A stretch of DNA of 64,000 nucleotides, taken from Serratia symbiotica. GTDB taxonomy: Bacteria > Pseudomonadota > Gammaproteobacteria > Enterobacterales > Enterobacteriaceae. The notes beneath the pieces are model-generated. The model made no database searches and had not been told where the DNA came from. It worked only from the letters and a program-made list of their open reading frames with translations. A program made the translations under genes and the position numbers. Of the stretch, positions 10,037 to 20,978 are shown piece after piece. Each line of letters starts with the position of its first letter. Position 1 is the first letter of the stretch. The stretch spans positions 32,141 through 96,140 of the forward strand of contig JAAKDF010000004.1 of NCBI GenBank assembly GCA_011754105.1. Direction: 5' to 3'.

Positions 10037-10446
10037 AATTTAGAATGGCGCTGATGGTGGCGCTAGAAACGATAAATGCGTATAAATCTTAGATTTCCTA
10101 GCTGATATCTTTGTAGCTCATAACCAGGTGCAAATACCGATGATCTTGCGTTCGATTTTATCAGACAGCGTGGTCTGATGTTTTGTTCACGAGATGAGGT
10201 TTAAAAGAGCTATTTTGGTCACCGGGAATAGCCAGTTTAAAGCTACTGATTGGTATTTTGCCCGTTTTTCTGAGTGCCCCTTTTTTGCGGTTAACTCAAA
10301 CGTCCCAAGCCAGATGAGAGTCGATTTTATCAGCCAACACACTCCGATTAACTACTTGATTAGCAGGGTAAATATGCCATCTTTACCTATCAGAGCCTGA
10401 CCATCATAAAGGGCTATCAGGGCTTTATCAAAATCGATTGTTGGGA
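10037..10446 (-). mobile_element. IS256-family transposase fragment (N-terminal part, degenerate)
   Basis: Reading the minus strand gives, in shifting frames, FDKALIALYDGQALIGKDGIF, DSHLAWDV, VNRKKG, the LSDKIERKIIGI-type helix and YAFIVSSATISAI. These match the amino-terminal part of IS256-family transposases (DEIERKI and VSxATISAxTDK motifs). The catalytic domain is absent. It occupies the place downstream of gshA where related genomes carry luxS; no luxS remnant is visible, so the insertion may mark its deletion. Confidence 0.72.
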
Positions 10447-10560
10447 CAGGTGTCATTCATTCTTATCCATATATTACTGGAATAAAATAGAATTTTTAAC
10501 ATTCCCTTTAAAGGAAGCGCATTTTTTATCATTATAATTATTATCAGAGATACATAACGT

Positions 10561-10588
10561 GTCCACGTTGACGTGGACTTTTCTTTTT
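10561..10588 (+). terminator. hairpin with T run abutting the 3' end of gshA
   Basis: GTCCACGT and ACGTGGAC pair around a 2-base loop (10561-10578) and are followed on the plus strand by TTTTCTTTTT. The hairpin points toward gshA rather than away from it, so it would stop transcription entering from the left, or act as the structural 3' end of gshA mRNA. Confidence 0.45.
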
Positions 10589-12150
10589 CAACTGCCGCCG
10601 TTTTGTTGAATAAATGCTTCAAAGCTTAGCGTATCGCTAGATTCTATGTGGCGCTGACGCTGCCATGAAGCTTCCTTCTCCTTGATTAACTCTGCTTCTT
10701 TCAGAATTTCTAGTGGCTCGTCAATCAACATCTCGTGGTATTTTTTTGCCAACCGCAGACCAACGCAGCTAGTGCTTTCTTCCGTCATTGCCTTCAGAAT
10801 GCGCGCAGAGAAAGTCAGCTCCGGATTATCAAACGCGGCGACCAGCTCATCGCAAACTTGCTGATACTGCCGATCGCCAACTTCTCCATCCAAGACTTCC
10901 GCTACGCGGCGCAGGTCGTCAAATAGCGCTTTGCCAACCTTATCCAACGGTTCGTGCTTGCCATCGCAGCCAATATGGATACTCTGGCCCGGTTTACGCC
11001 CTTCCAGGATCACCCGGTTCCAGTTTTTGCGGATCCAGAATAGCTCGGCGCTGCCCAGCTCCGATGCTTCCACAAGCACGCACCATATCAGGAAGAGATC
11101 CAAGAATCGCACCTGCAACGAGTCCACGCCGATTGGCGAGAACGGGTTGATGTCTAGCGAGCGTACTTCAATATATTCAATGCCACCGCGCAAGAGCGCA
11201 TCTGATGGCGTCTCATCGCTATTTGCTACGCGCTTTGGCCGGATCGGCGCATACAGTTCATTTTCAATTTGTAATACGTTGCTGTTAAGTTGTAAGTAGC
11301 TATCACCCTCCTTCACCCCCATCTTGGCGAACGTTTCTGAAGGCGTAACGATCGCTTGCTTCAGACTTGCTACATAACTGTGCAGATCGTTAAAATTAAT
11401 ACCCAAAGTGCTCTGCAAATTGTTGGTATAACCAAGATCGCTCAAACGCAGCGAGGTGGCGTACGGTAGATAATACATGCCCTGCTCGGTGCATTCGAAC
11501 GCCAGATTGGTTTCACGATTTTTTAAGAAAGAAGAACAGATCGTCGGTGAAGCACCGAACAAATACGGGATCACCCAGCCAAAACGGTAATAGTTTCGGA
11601 TTAGGCTGAAATAGCCCGCCGAGATCTGCGCTTTGCAACTTTCCGCGTCTTCTGCGCCTGCCCATTCCTGCCAGAAAGATAGCGGCAGCGAGAAGTTATA
11701 ATGCACACCGCAGATGGTCTGCATCAGCGCGCCATAGCGGTTTTTCAGCCCTTCTCGGTACAATGTCTTCATGCGGCCAATGTTCGACGAACCGAACTGC
11801 GCCAGCTCAATATCCTGGTCAGCATGAATAAAGCATGGCATACTGAGCGGCCACATACGCTCCTCGCCCAGATTACGCGCCACATAACGATGGATATCAC
11901 GCAGGAAGATCAGCAAGTGATCAAGGTTGTCATCAACTGGCGTAATGAACTCTAGCATCGCATCTGCAAAGTCTGTCGTGATCCAGTGGTGCGTTAATGC
12001 CGCCCCAAAATTGTCTGGATGCCCAGTTAAAGCCAGCTTACCGTTGGGAGCGACTCGCAGCGTTTCACGTTCAATGCCGCGACTGATGCCTATTAAGGCT
12101 TGGGGATGGGCTTTAAACCAAGAAAGCGCCTGTGATAAGTCCGGGATCAA
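10588..12150 (-). CDS. gshA: glutamate-cysteine ligase
   Basis: GshA joins glutamate and cysteine using ATP, the first step of glutathione synthesis. The 520-residue product matches E. coli GshA (518 aa) throughout: GIERETLRV near residue 25, the [14 protein letters not shown] segment, [11 protein letters not shown], the substrate region [14 protein letters not shown] (about 147-160), [23 protein letters not shown]-like [10 protein letters not shown], and [14 protein letters not shown]. The start [11 protein letters not shown] matches the family start. It is intact, which suggests that redox buffering is kept despite loss of neighbours. Confidence 0.95.
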   Translation of the reverse strand: MIPDLSQALSWFKAHPQALIGISRGIERETLRVAPNGKLALTGHPDNFGAALTHHWITTDFADAMLEFITPVDDNLDHLLIFLRDIHRYVARNLGEERMWPLSMPCFIHADQDIELAQFGSSNIGRMKTLYREGLKNRYGALMQTICGVHYNFSLPLSFWQEWAGAEDAESCKAQISAGYFSLIRNYYRFGWVIPYLFGASPTICSSFLKNRETNLAFECTEQGMYYLPYATSLRLSDLGYTNNLQSTLGINFNDLHSYVASLKQAIVTPSETFAKMGVKEGDSYLQLNSNVLQIENELYAPIRPKRVANSDETPSDALLRGGIEYIEVRSLDINPFSPIGVDSLQVRFLDLFLIWCVLVEASELGSAELFWIRKNWNRVILEGRKPGQSIHIGCDGKHEPLDKVGKALFDDLRRVAEVLDGEVGDRQYQQVCDELVAAFDNPELTFSARILKAMTEESTSCVGLRLAKKYHEMLIDEPLEILKEAELIKEKEASWQRQRHIESSDTLSFEAFIQQNGGS

Positions 12151-12239
12151 ATTGACCTCCCGTTTCTAAAATAATGACTCGTTAGCATACTGAATTCGTA
12201 CCCCAGACTGATTGTCTCAACTTGTTTAATGCCACCAGG

Positions 12240-12580
12240 CTATGCTTTGTACCGTTACCATAAGCCAAAATGATATAACGCATAGTATTTCCGATGCACA
12301 GAAACAGCACGACAGAACCCCTGAAGGCATGCGTAGCCAACATGCATAACAAATCGCCTACTAACGGTCCCATTTTATTCGGCTAAAACATGTCTTCCCT
12401 CCGTTTAGGTTGCAACGCTGGTAACAGGCACCTTATAATGGATTGGTCAGTCCGCGCTACCAACAACCAGCCATTCAGCTGAGGGGCAGTTGTTAGCCTA
12501 CAAAGTAACCAAAATAATATCTGAATTTCCACGCAATGGCACACTCAAGGAAGCGGCTGTCGAAAAATGGTCACTCACAG
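12240..12580 (-). pseudogene. yqaA: yqaA, decayed DedA-like inner-membrane protein
   Basis: Two stretches on the minus strand match YqaA: an N-terminal part with FSTAASLSVPLRGNSDII (about 12500-12560) and a C-terminal part with PLVGDLLCMLA, VVLFLCIGNTMRYIILA (about 12270-12370). The region between is frameshifted with several stops and is shorter than the usual gene. It overlaps the end of yqaB, the E. coli yqaB-yqaA arrangement. Not functional. Confidence 0.72.
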
Positions 12581-13211
12581 CTCACTAATGTCTACCACAG
12601 CCATTTTGGCGCTTTTCGCCGCCTGAATGCCAAAGTCAGCGTCTTCAAACAAGACGCATGTTTCTGGGGGAAAACTGATCAATTCAGCGCAGTTCAGGCA
12701 TCTGTCCGGTTTCGGAATATGACGCTGTAAATTATCAGCAACGACGATCGTCGTCAAATTAGTTGAATAAACCCAGATGACGCAGCAGGGTTTCCGCCAT
12801 GCGGTGTTCGCTGCCAGTACCTACCGCCATTGGACGTCGACCATGATAGGCTTTTACCACATCCATCAGCGTAAATAGTCAGACACTGTCAAGCAGCATC
12901 GCCTCTACATCGCTTCCATATCGCCTTCACCGGGCGCGTTTCTGCTGCGGCCAGATTATGTAGATCGAGATTGACCTGATGGCTGGCGATATAGCGCCGA
13001 TGGTAGTGTTGTTCTACCCATGCGAGAGTCGGATACTTCCAGGCAACAAATAAACGTTATCAGTGAACCATCGAGCGCCACCATTGATGCCTCACTAATA
13101 GTCATATCATAAAGATGACAGCACCTCGATACACGCATCGCGGTGTGTCGGTTTAGTATCCAGGATGGTGCTATCCATGTCGAAAATGAGACCTTGATAG
13201 CGGTCGTACAT
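12575..13211 (-). pseudogene. yqaB: yqaB, decayed HAD-family sugar phosphatase
   Basis: The 5' end reads MYDRYQGLIFDMDSTILDTKPTHRDA, matching YqaB except that Gly in the HAD motif DMDGT is Ser. The 3' end (12575-12720) reads HIPKPDRCLNCAEL and VLFEDADFGIQAAKSAKM, matching the family C-terminus. Between them the frame shifts several times and stops. YqaB acts on fructose-1-phosphate and related sugar phosphates in E. coli. It lies next to the tRNA/csrA block, as in E. coli. Confidence 0.82.
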
Positions 13212-13519
13212 CGTTACTCCATGACCCTTATCTTTGATGATAAGGAAGCTACTTTAACTTAAAGCCGTTAGGTTGTCGCTGGATGCGTAATGATTGAATG
13301 TATTCTAAGTGAGACAGGGGAATATCGCTGATATCGTGAAAAGGATATTCGGAAAGCGAAAGCGACTAGCGCGTATTGAGTAGGTACTGCGCCCAGAAGA
13401 ATTATTTAGTTTTTTTTCTCCTGGAGGGCTATTGTTAAAGCGACGTTATCTTCCTTCGTGCTACCTTTCAGCTCGTCTTTTTCTGGAAAATAAAAAGTTT
13501 TGATAGATACTTTTTAGTA
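13212..13519. other. intergenic region between yqaB and the tRNA genes; nothing recognised
   Basis: About 300 bases without a supported gene. E. coli has several tRNA-Arg copies here; no second cloverleaf is visible. A T-rich tract near 13410 and an AT-rich stretch just after tRNA-Arg are the only features. Confidence 0.4.
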
Positions 13520-13596
13520 TGGTGCATCCAGGAGGATTCGAACCTCCGACCGCTCGGTTCGTAGCCGAGTACTCTATCCAGCTGAGCTATGGATGC
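13520..13596 (-). tRNA. tRNA-Arg(ACG)
   Basis: The minus strand folds into a complete 77-nt cloverleaf: acceptor GCATCCA/TGGATGC, D-stem AGCTCAGCTGGATAGAG, anticodon stem-loop CTCGGCTACGAACCGAG with anticodon ACG, T-arm GGAGGTTCGAATCCTCC, and encoded CCA. It matches E. coli tRNA-Arg (argQZYV) apart from changes in the acceptor stem that keep pairing. It is adjacent to tRNA-Ser and csrA, as in E. coli. Confidence 0.97.
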
Positions 13597-13599
13597 AAG

Positions 13600-13692
13600 T
13601 GGCGGTGGGGCGGGGATTCGAACCCCGGATGCAGCTTTTGGCCGCATACTCCCTTAGCAGGGGAGCGCCTTCAGCCTCTCGGCCACCTCACC
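13600..13692 (-). tRNA. serV: tRNA-Ser(GCT)
   Basis: A 93-nt class II tRNA on the minus strand: acceptor GGTGAGG, anticodon stem-loop CTCCCCTGCTAAGGGAG with anticodon GCT, a long variable arm, T-arm GGGGTTCGAATCCCC and encoded CCA. It matches serV and keeps the E. coli position between csrA and the arginine tRNA genes. Confidence 0.97.
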
Positions 13693-13993
13693 GTACGCTT
13701 ATTTTAGACTGTGCCTATTTCTTTTTAAAGAATCTTATCGGCAATGTGTGGCGCACATATTACTTTCTAAGACTTGTAAGTCAAACAATTTTTCCCAACC
13801 CATGTACGTTTGCACAATTCACAATCAATATGAGTAATTTCACTACAAAAAGGGGGTTTTATCAAAGGCAACCACAAAGCTAGAGTAAAAAGATGCAAAA
13901 CAAACAGGTAAAAATAACAGCATGGAAAGTAGAAGAATATTTACACAAAAAGCACAGCAGCGTCTCGCTTAGCAACGATACGCTACTTTGAAA

Positions 13994-14185
13994 TCAGTAA
14001 GTCATCTGTTGAGACTTAGACTTCTCTGACTGAATACGCTGATATATTTCTTCGCGGTGTACTGACACCTCTTTGGGGGCATTTATACCAATACGCACCT
14101 GATTGCCTTTTACCCCTAGCACTGTCACGATAACCTCATCGCCAATCATGAGGTTTTCACCAACTCGACGAGTCAGAATTAACAT
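13994..14185 (-). CDS. csrA: carbon storage regulator CsrA
   Basis: CsrA is a small dimeric RNA-binding protein that binds GGA motifs in mRNA leaders and controls carbon flux, motility and biofilm genes. The 63-residue product (E. coli 61) starts [18 protein letters not shown] and contains [28 protein letters not shown]; the RNA-binding Leu4 and Arg44 positions are kept. Only the C-terminal tail is altered. A good ribosome-binding site (AAGGAG-like) precedes the ATG. It lies between alaS and the tRNAs, as in E. coli, and is one of few global regulators left intact in this window. Confidence 0.96.
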   Translation of the reverse strand: MLILTRRVGENLMIGDEVIVTVLGVKGNQVRIGINAPKEVSVHREEIYQRIQSEKSKSQQMTY

Positions 14186-14264
14186 TCCTTGCTCCTTGAA
14201 AGATTTAAAAGAGTCGGGTCTCTCAGTTTACCCGCTAGTATCCACCATATTACATTAAATGTAG

Positions 14265-14287
14265 GCATATGTTATGAAAACATATGC
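14265..14287. repeat. small inverted repeat upstream of csrA
   Basis: GCATATGTT and AACATATGC form 9-bp arms around a 5-base loop in the AT-rich 14186-14446 interval between alaS and csrA. There is no T run, so it is not an obvious terminator; it could be an operator or chance. Confidence 0.35.
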
Positions 14288-14446
14288 AATATAATTATAA
14301 GCTGACTTACTTTAACTTCAGATAATGATAAGTTTAGCTGACTTGAAAAACTTTGTTCTCGCAATTATAATTAAACCGTGTTAGCACTATATAAAAACTA
14401 CAAAAAACAATTTGTTATGTCTTTTGTGCGTGCTATTTCTTTGTAT

Positions 14447-17074
14447 TCAAAGCTTCGAAGCCACCCAGGCTTCTACGCTGTTTAATGCCGCAGGAAGAGC
14501 GCTAACATCCGTTCCCCCCGCCTGCGCCATCTCAGGGCGTCCACCGCCCTTGCCTGCTAACTGCTGCGCTACATTGCCGATCAGCTCTCCAGCTTTCACT
14601 CGGTCTATCAGATCCTTAGTCACGCCAGCAATCAGGCTGACCTTATCATCAGCAGTGGTAGCAAGCACGATAATAGCTGAACCTAACTGATTTTTCAGGT
14701 CATCAACCATAATGCGTAACATTTTTCCATCGACATTATCCAGTTGGCTGACCAACAGCTTCACACCGTTAACCACTTTTGCCTGACTCGACAAGGATGC
14801 GCTTTCCTGCGCCGCCTGCTGATCTTTCAACTTCTGTAGCTCTTTTTCTAACAGACGAGTACGATCGAGCGTTGTATGCAGCTTATCGGCTAGGTTGCTA
14901 CTGTCGCCTTTCACCAAATACGCAACAACTTGCAACAGATCACTTTGTTCATGCAACTTGGCGATAGCGACTTCGCCAGTCACTGCCTCAATACGGCGAA
15001 CACCCGCAGCAGTACCAGACTCAGTCACAATGCTAAACAAACCAATATCACCAGTACGGCGGATATGGGTACCTCCACATAGTTCAGTGGAGAAGTCGCC
15101 CATAATCAACACACGCACATTGTCATCGTACTTCTCACCAAACCATGCTATCGCTCCCTTCTCTTTGGCATCCTCCAGCGACATCACTTCAGTCTGTACC
15201 GGCAGGTTGCGACGCACCTGCCGGTTTACCAGATCTTCCACCCTACGGATTTGCTCCGGTTTCATCGCTTCATAGTGCGAGAAATCGAAACGCAGATATT
15301 TGTCGTTAACCAGCGAGCCTTTCTGTGCAACATGATCACCCAGTGTTTGGCGTAGAGCGGCGTGCAGTAGATGGGTCGCCGAATGGTTCAGGCGGATGCG
15401 GTTGCGACGTTTAGTGTCGATCTGTGCATCAACACGATCTTTCACATTGAGCATTCCCTGTGAAAGCTTGCCCAGATGTCCAGTGGCATGGCCGTATTTT
15501 TGAGTGTCTCTCACCACAAAATTTGTGCTGGCGGCTTTCAGCACGCCTTTGTCACCGACCTGGCCACCGGATTCACCATAAAATGGTGTCCCATCCAGCA
15601 CCACTACCGCTTCTTCACCGACATTAATTTGTTCTACCGGCTGACCATCGCGGAATAGCGCGATCACCATCGCCTGCTGTTCTTCATAATCATAACCGCT
15701 GAATCGGCTACTGCTATCCACTTGGATTATGGTGTTGTAGTCTGCGCAAAAACCGCTGGACTCGCGTGCACGGCGGCGCTGTGCTTCCATCGCCTGCTCA
15801 AAGCCAGCTTCATCAAGTTTTAGGCCACGCTCTCGACATACATCGGCAGTCAGATCGACCGGAAAACCAAAAGTGTCGTACAAACGGAAGGCAATTCCGC
15901 CGTCTAATGTCTCTCCATGCAACTTGTTCAACTCACTGTCCAGCAGCGCCAGACCACGCTCCAGTGTACGGGAAAAATGCTCTTCCTCGTTTTTCAGCAC
16001 TTGCTCTACCAGCGACTGCTGACGTTTCAATTCGTCAGCAGCTGACCCCATCACTTCAATTAGCGGTGCCACCAGCTTATAGAAGAAGTTGTCTTTCGCA
16101 CCAATCATGTTAGCGTGGCGGATAGCACGACGAATGATGCGGCGCAGTACATAGCCACGGTTCTCATTAGAGGGGAGAACACCGTCTGACACCAGAAAGG
16201 CGCAGGCACGGATATGGTCGGCGATAACACGCAGGGATTTGTTGTCCAGATCGGTAGCACCAGTCACTTTCGCTACAGCAGCGATCAGTGTGCGTAATAG
16301 GTCGATCTCATAGTTTGTATTCACATGTTGCAGTACCGCTGCAATACGTTCAAGGCCCATTCCGGTATCAACTGAAGGCTTTTGCAACGGTAACATGGCA
16401 CCATCGGCCTGTCGGTTGAACTGTATGAAGACGATATTCCAAATCTCAATGTAACGATCGCCATTTTCTTCAGCGCTACCCGGAGGGCCACCCCAAATAT
16501 GATCGCCGTGATCATAGAAGATCTCAGTGCATGGGCCACACGGGCCGGTATCGCCCATTTGCCAAAAGTTGTCAGAAGCAAAAGCAGCTCTTTTGTTGTC
16601 TCCGATGCGGATAATCCTTTCAGTTGGCACACCAATATGTTTCTTCCAGATATCGAAAGATTCATCATCGGTTTCATAAATGGTAACCCACAGTTTTTCT
16701 TTTGGCAGGTTGAACCAGTCTTCTCCGGTGAGTAGTTCCCACGCATGGCTAATTGCCTCGTGCTTGAAATAGTCTCCGAAGCTAAAGTTGCCCAGCATTT
16801 CAAAGAAGGTATGGTGACGCGCAGTATAACCGACATTCTCAAGGTCGTTATGCTTACCGCCAGCACGCACACAGCGCTGCGAGGTGGTAGCTCGGGAATA
16901 AGCGCGTTTGTCCAGCTCCAAGAAAACATCTTTAAATTGGTTCATGCCAGCATTGGTGAACAGCAATGTCGGATCATTATTAGGTACCAAAGAACTGCTT
17001 GCTACAACCTGATGTCCCTTACTATGAAAAAAATCGAGAAACGATTGACGAATCTCAGCGGTACTCTTGTCCAT
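14447..17074 (-). CDS. alaS: alanyl-tRNA synthetase
   Basis: AlaS charges tRNA-Ala and edits mischarged Ser and Gly. I choose the ATG at 17074 (875 aa; E. coli 876) because [20 protein letters not shown] aligns with the family start; an upstream start at 17125 adds 17 unrelated residues. Order: class II aminoacylation domain ([47 protein letters not shown]), tRNA-recognition domain, editing domain with [11 protein letters not shown] and [13 protein letters not shown] that hold zinc, and the C-terminal domain ([21 protein letters not shown] split by its glycine loop). Intact. Confidence 0.97.
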   Translation of the reverse strand: MDKSTAEIRQSFLDFFHSKGHQVVASSSLVPNNDPTLLFTNAGMNQFKDVFLELDKRAYSRATTSQRCVRAGGKHNDLENVGYTARHHTFFEMLGNFSFGDYFKHEAISHAWELLTGEDWFNLPKEKLWVTIYETDDESFDIWKKHIGVPTERIIRIGDNKRAAFASDNFWQMGDTGPCGPCTEIFYDHGDHIWGGPPGSAEENGDRYIEIWNIVFIQFNRQADGAMLPLQKPSVDTGMGLERIAAVLQHVNTNYEIDLLRTLIAAVAKVTGATDLDNKSLRVIADHIRACAFLVSDGVLPSNENRGYVLRRIIRRAIRHANMIGAKDNFFYKLVAPLIEVMGSAADELKRQQSLVEQVLKNEEEHFSRTLERGLALLDSELNKLHGETLDGGIAFRLYDTFGFPVDLTADVCRERGLKLDEAGFEQAMEAQRRRARESSGFCADYNTIIQVDSSSRFSGYDYEEQQAMVIALFRDGQPVEQINVGEEAVVVLDGTPFYGESGGQVGDKGVLKAASTNFVVRDTQKYGHATGHLGKLSQGMLNVKDRVDAQIDTKRRNRIRLNHSATHLLHAALRQTLGDHVAQKGSLVNDKYLRFDFSHYEAMKPEQIRRVEDLVNRQVRRNLPVQTEVMSLEDAKEKGAIAWFGEKYDDNVRVLIMGDFSTELCGGTHIRRTGDIGLFSIVTESGTAAGVRRIEAVTGEVAIAKLHEQSDLLQVVAYLVKGDSSNLADKLHTTLDRTRLLEKELQKLKDQQAAQESASLSSQAKVVNGVKLLVSQLDNVDGKMLRIMVDDLKNQLGSAIIVLATTADDKVSLIAGVTKDLIDRVKAGELIGNVAQQLAGKGGGRPEMAQAGGTDVSALPAALNSVEAWVASKL

Positions 17075-17214
17075 AATTTTCCAGGGGAAGATAGAATAAT
17101 GACACGCGAGCAAAATATACACCATACTAACTATGGTAGATTGCTTGCGAACAACAAAATATGGAGATAAGATAAATTTTCTTTAGAGGGAAGTAAAACC
17201 CCGTGTGCATTCAT

Positions 17215-17715
17215 TACGCAAAATCACGGTAAATTGCCTGAATTTCTTACTGGAAGAAGCCACGATAGCGTAGATAAAGTTTCAATTTAGCTTTTTCTTT
17301 CCTATCTGCCAGCAACACATCGCCAAATTTCCTCTGCTCCACTTGTTTCACCTGTTTACACTAGTCAACATCACAATCTGCCAACACCGCCGCTTGCACC
17401 AGTTTTTTATTCACGCCATTCTGCGCCAATCCAGCATATATGTACTGTACATCGTATCCTTTACGATAGCGGCTACCAATGTAGCTAAGGGCAAAATGTT
17501 AGTCATCCAGCCAGTTATGCTGATATAAGTAGGCGATAATCTATTTGATGATGGCTTAGTTCAAGGGGGGTTAAGGACTAGCGTTGAAGCATGCGACATT
17601 CTATTGCCACATTGGGCTTTCGCTATAAACAGCTGAGCTGCGCCGCAAACTTGCAGCTCAGTTTCAATATGATCGCGTTGCCATCAGCAGGCGTATGGCG
17701 CGATTTAGTAAGTTA
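17215..17715 (-). pseudogene. recX: recX, decayed RecA modulator
   Basis: The gap between alaS and recA holds the expected recX in fragments on the minus strand: LLNRAIRLLMATR, RDHIETEL, then RYRKGYDVQYIYAGLAQNGV, and KLYLRYRGFFQ followed by EIQAIYRDF, which match the RecX repeats and C-terminus. Frameshifts and stops are spread throughout. RecX normally inhibits RecA filament growth, so RecA here lacks that partner. Confidence 0.8.
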
Positions 17716-17784
17716 TTTATCATTTAAACCTGATTAGTTTGTATGGCTTGTACCCTACCAACATTGGTACCCCATCGTCAGCGA

Positions 17785-18849
17785 TTAAAATTGCTCGCTG
17801 GTTTCCGCTTCGTCACCACCGGTGACTTCACTGGTAGCAGCAACCCCTTCGCACGTATTATGCAACAGCAGGTCACGCAGCTTTTTGTCCAACTCGGCGG
17901 CTATGCCCGAGTTCTCTTTCAGGAAGTTGCAGGCATTGGACTTTCCATGGCCGATTTTCTTACCGTTGTAACTGTACCACGCACCTGCTTTTTCGATCAT
18001 TTTATGCTTAACGCCCAAATCAACTAATTCACCACGGCTATTGATGCCTTCGCCGTACATGATTTGGAACTCAGCCTGCTTGAACGGCGCAGCGATTTTG
18101 TTTTTCACCACTTTTACGCGGGTCTCGCTGCCCACGACCTCGTCTCCTTCCTTGATCGCGCCGATGCGGCGGATGTCCAGACGGACAGAAGCATAGAACT
18201 TGAGGGCGTTACCTCCGGTGGTGGTTTCAGGGTTACCGAACATTACGCCAATTTTCATACGAATCTGGTTAATGAAGATCAGCAGAGTGTTAGCGTTTTT
18301 CAGATTGCCAGCCAGCTTACGCATCGCCTGGCTCATCATACGTGCCGCCAGCCCCATGTGTGAGTCGCCGATTTCGCCTTCTATTTCCGCCTTCGGCGTC
18401 AGCGCCGCCACGGAATCGACAATGATAACATCAACCGCACCAGAGCGGGTCAGCGCATCACAGATTTCCAGCGCCTGCTCACCAGTATCCGGCTGGGAAC
18501 ATAACAGGTTGTCGATATCCACACCCAGCTTCTTCGCATAAATTGGGTCTAGCGCGTGCTCAGCGTCAATGAATGCACATGTTTTGCCCTCACGCTGAGC
18601 TGCAGCTATAACCTGCAACGTTAAAGTGGTTTTCCCGGAGGATTCAGGGCCATAGATCTCGACGATTCGGCCCATCGGCAGACCACCAGCACCCAGTGCA
18701 ATATCAAGTGACAATGAACCGGTGGAGATCGTTTCTACATCCATGGAACGGTCTTCACCCAGGCGCATGATGGAGCCTTTGCCAAACTGTTTCTCAATCT
18801 GGCCCAGTGCTACTGCTAACGCCTTTTGCTTGTTCTCATCAATAGCCAT
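17785..18849 (-). CDS. recA: recombinase RecA
   Basis: The 354-residue protein (E. coli 353) starts [20 protein letters not shown] at 18849; a start at 18870 would add seven unrelated residues. It shows the Walker [11 protein letters not shown] (about 67-76), the Walker B region [12 protein letters not shown], loop L1 ([20 protein letters not shown]), loop L2 with [20 protein letters not shown], and an acidic C-terminal tail. The tail sequence differs from E. coli but keeps acidic residues. It is preceded by a LexA box. RecA performs homologous recombination and SOS induction; retention fits the extensive IS-mediated rearrangement seen here. Confidence 0.97.
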   Translation of the reverse strand: MAIDENKQKALAVALGQIEKQFGKGSIMRLGEDRSMDVETISTGSLSLDIALGAGGLPMGRIVEIYGPESSGKTTLTLQVIAAAQREGKTCAFIDAEHALDPIYAKKLGVDIDNLLCSQPDTGEQALEICDALTRSGAVDVIIVDSVAALTPKAEIEGEIGDSHMGLAARMMSQAMRKLAGNLKNANTLLIFINQIRMKIGVMFGNPETTTGGNALKFYASVRLDIRRIGAIKEGDEVVGSETRVKVVKNKIAAPFKQAEFQIMYGEGINSRGELVDLGVKHKMIEKAGAWYSYNGKKIGHGKSNACNFLKENSGIAAELDKKLRDLLLHNTCEGVAATSEVTGGDEAETSEQF

Positions 18850-18929
18850 TTTTGCTCCTTTATTTAGCAATGCTGATATTACCCCACACTGCTACTGATT
18901 GTATGTTGTGTAGGAAATGTCACTAATTA

Positions 18930-18949
18930 TACTGTATAGTCATACAGTA
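18930..18949 (-). promoter_or_regulatory. LexA (SOS) box upstream of recA
   Basis: TACTGTATAGTCATACAGTA has both CTG/CAG ends and the flanking TA of the LexA consensus, differing from the E. coli recA box only in the central bases. It lies about 80 bases upstream of the recA start. SOS control of recA is therefore probably kept, although lexA is outside the window. Confidence 0.92.
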
Positions 18950-18960
18950 ACAAGCCAATT

Positions 18961-19446
18961 TCACAAAAATTCTTCAAGGGTGGTCCTCAGCGCAAAAACC
19001 GCTGTCTGAAGCCGCACCGCATTGCGGTCGCCAACAAAATTTCCCTTGCGTACTAAAACTCGGCCACCATCGGCGAAGCCAAACCAAACCGTTCCTACTG
19101 GTTTTTCCTCGCTGCCACCTTCAGGCCCAGCAATGCCGCTTACCGAGAGTGCCAGATCAGCCTTCGCGACATGTAGCGCGCCTAATGCCATCTCGTGTAC
19201 TACCTCTGCGCTGACCGCACCGTGAACAGTTAATGTCACTTCCGCCACCCCTAGCAAATCGCGCTTCGCCGCGTTGCTGTAGGTGACAAACCCGCGATCG
19301 AAATAGGCCGAGCTGCCGACAATATCGGTGATGGCTTTAGCAATGCCACCGCCAGTGCAGGATTCTGCGCAAGTGATCCAATACCCTTTCGCTTTTAGCT
19401 TTTTCCCCACCAGAATGCTGAGTTGACGCAGTTGGCTTTCACTCAT
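18961..19446 (-). CDS. pncC: nicotinamide-nucleotide amidase (CinA C-terminal domain protein)
   Basis: The 161-residue product (E. coli PncC 165 aa) converts nicotinamide mononucleotide to nicotinate mononucleotide in the pyridine nucleotide cycle. The CinA C-terminal fold is seen as TCAESCTGGGIAKAITDIVGSS (split by residues 25-46), the FVTYSNAAKRDLLGV segment, GAVSAEVVHEMALGA, and SVSGIAGPEGGSEEKPVGTVWFG, the nucleotide-binding region. It lies just upstream of recA and its SOS box, the E. coli order. Intact. Confidence 0.93.
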   Translation of the reverse strand: MSESQLRQLSILVGKKLKAKGYWITCAESCTGGGIAKAITDIVGSSAYFDRGFVTYSNAAKRDLLGVAEVTLTVHGAVSAEVVHEMALGALHVAKADLALSVSGIAGPEGGSEEKPVGTVWFGFADGGRVLVRKGNFVGDRNAVRLQTAVFALRTTLEEFL

Positions 19447-19569
19447 AATTTCTCCTTAGCTAATCAGGGTGATATATTCAATTAGTAGAACCTGTGTTTT
19501 TTAATGAAGTAAGCAATGACTTTTCATGAAAAAATGCAAAAATCATTAATAAATTGATTTAGAATGATA

Positions 19570-19600
19570 ATGCTCTTTTTTACTGATTAAAAAAGAGCAT
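19570..19600. terminator. hairpin with A/T-rich arms between pncC and the IS66 remnant
   Basis: ATGCTCTTTTTT and AAAAAAGAGCAT form a perfect 12-bp stem with a 7-base loop. The T run lies inside the 5' arm, so it resembles a bidirectional terminator only loosely. It marks the left edge of the mobile-element remnant. Confidence 0.4.
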
Positions 19601-19654
19601 AAATATAGATATAGTGCTGGCCTCACAAAACCCTAATAAACTGTACGCTATGGT

Positions 19655-20598
19655 GTTAAAATTATTATTGGACCAAGAGCCGCAGACGCAGCGAAGCCAG
19701 ACACTGGCAGGATATATTATATCCAGCAACTGGAAGAAGCACTGAAAAATGCCCGTCAGTGGTGCTTAGATCGTAAAAGCGAAGTCTTTCAGGGGGAACA
19801 AGCGCGGGTTGTTCGATATTGAGGACGATGCTGCCGATATTAAGCAGCAACTGGTCACGCTATTATCTGAGCCAAAAGCATCAAATATCTTCGACCCCTG
19901 CAAGGGCAAAACCCAAAGCGGTTATCTGTGGCCCTATATCGCCGCACGAGGTGCAGAGCGAGTGATAGTGCTAACCGGGGGCACAGTGGTTATAGTATGC
20001 CCGCAATGTGCTTAGTGGACGGTGATGCCGGTTACCAGGCATTATTCAAAGCGGCTAGGTGGTTGAAGCCAGGGGTCTGGCGCAAGGCACTTCGAGCTTT
20101 TCACTGCCAACCTAAGCCTGGTGGCGAAGCTAGCTCTATATACTATCCATAAGTTATTCAGGCTTGAGTGCAAAATCAAACATTGGTCAGCGGATAAAAA
20201 ACGTCAAGTGCGGCGGCACTATGCTTAGCCCTAGCTGAACGCATTCTATCAATAGCTTTTTTACAATAAGCGCAAACGGCCTCCAACTCCGGGTTACGCA
20301 AAGAGTGCTTGACTATAGGTCTATACCTATACTATGAAACGCTGGTTAGCATTACTGTATTATCTTGACGATTGCCGAGAACCCATAGATAACAATAGAT
20401 AACAATCGCATGGAAAACTGCTACCTTCCGGTAGCAGTAAGCCGCAAGAACATACTCTTTGCCGGGTCTTTGCTTGCAAAAAAACGTATGGCAGCTATCC
20501 TGAATCTGTTGGAAACCGTCAAACTCAACAGACACGCCACGTATATCTGGTTACATGATGTGCTAACCCGCTCCTACCTGATCCTAAAACAGCTTTAG
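19655..20598 (+). mobile_element. IS66-family transposase (TnpC) pseudogene
   Basis: Pieces spread over three frames match IS66 TnpC in order: YIQQLEEALKNARQWC, LDRKSEVF and LFDIEDDAADIKQQL, then PCKGKTQSGYLWPYIAA, LVDGDAGYQALFKAA, KHWSADKKRQVRRHYA, MKRWLALLYYLDDCREPIDNNR, and RKNILFAGSLLAKKRMAAIL followed by DVLTRSYL. The catalytic region is riddled with stops and small indels, including a 10-base tandem duplication near 20391-20410. It lies between pncC and mutS. Element ends are not identifiable. Confidence 0.82.
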
Positions 20599-20978
20599 TT
20601 AATATCCGCCAGCTTATTACATTATTTTAATCATACAATATGAATTCACCGTTCGGTTACAATTATTGCGTCTTTGTTTTTGTCTGTAGGCTTAATTATT
20701 TCGATAGCTTTGGGTAATAAAGTTTTGCGTGCGGTTTTATTCATTATATAAGAGCTATGTTATGGCTAACCACTTGATTTACTGAGGCTAAAATCTATCT
20801 TTTTTGCCAAGTGTAGACCCTACGTTTATACAGTAATATTATACCATATCCTACATAATAACCTAGACTTTGACCTACGCTTACAGGCGGATTTTGGTGA
20901 TTATTTATTAAACAACGGGATACTTAATGATTACAACCAAAATAAAAATTCACCTCAAATTCAATGGAATAAAAAATT
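20599..20978. other. AT-rich intergenic region before mutS
   Basis: About 380 bases, strongly AT-rich, with no gene remnant I can name. It presumably carries the mutS promoter, but no clear -35/-10 pair stands out. Confidence 0.4.

Noticed and set aside
10194..10400. 68-codon plus-strand frame after corB
   Set aside because: It is antisense to the IS256-family transposase fragment.
14412..14690. 92-codon plus-strand frame at the alaS 3' end
   Set aside because: Antisense to alaS; coding content explained by that gene.
16321..16929. 203-codon open frame within alaS on the same strand
   Set aside because: It is a different reading frame inside the highly conserved alaS catalytic domain and has no recognisable protein features.
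17628..17657. CTGAGCTGC/GCAGCTCAG inverted repeat in recX
   Set aside because: Arms of nine bases arise from the repeated ELRRKLAA-type codons of recX; not convincingly a template-switch product.
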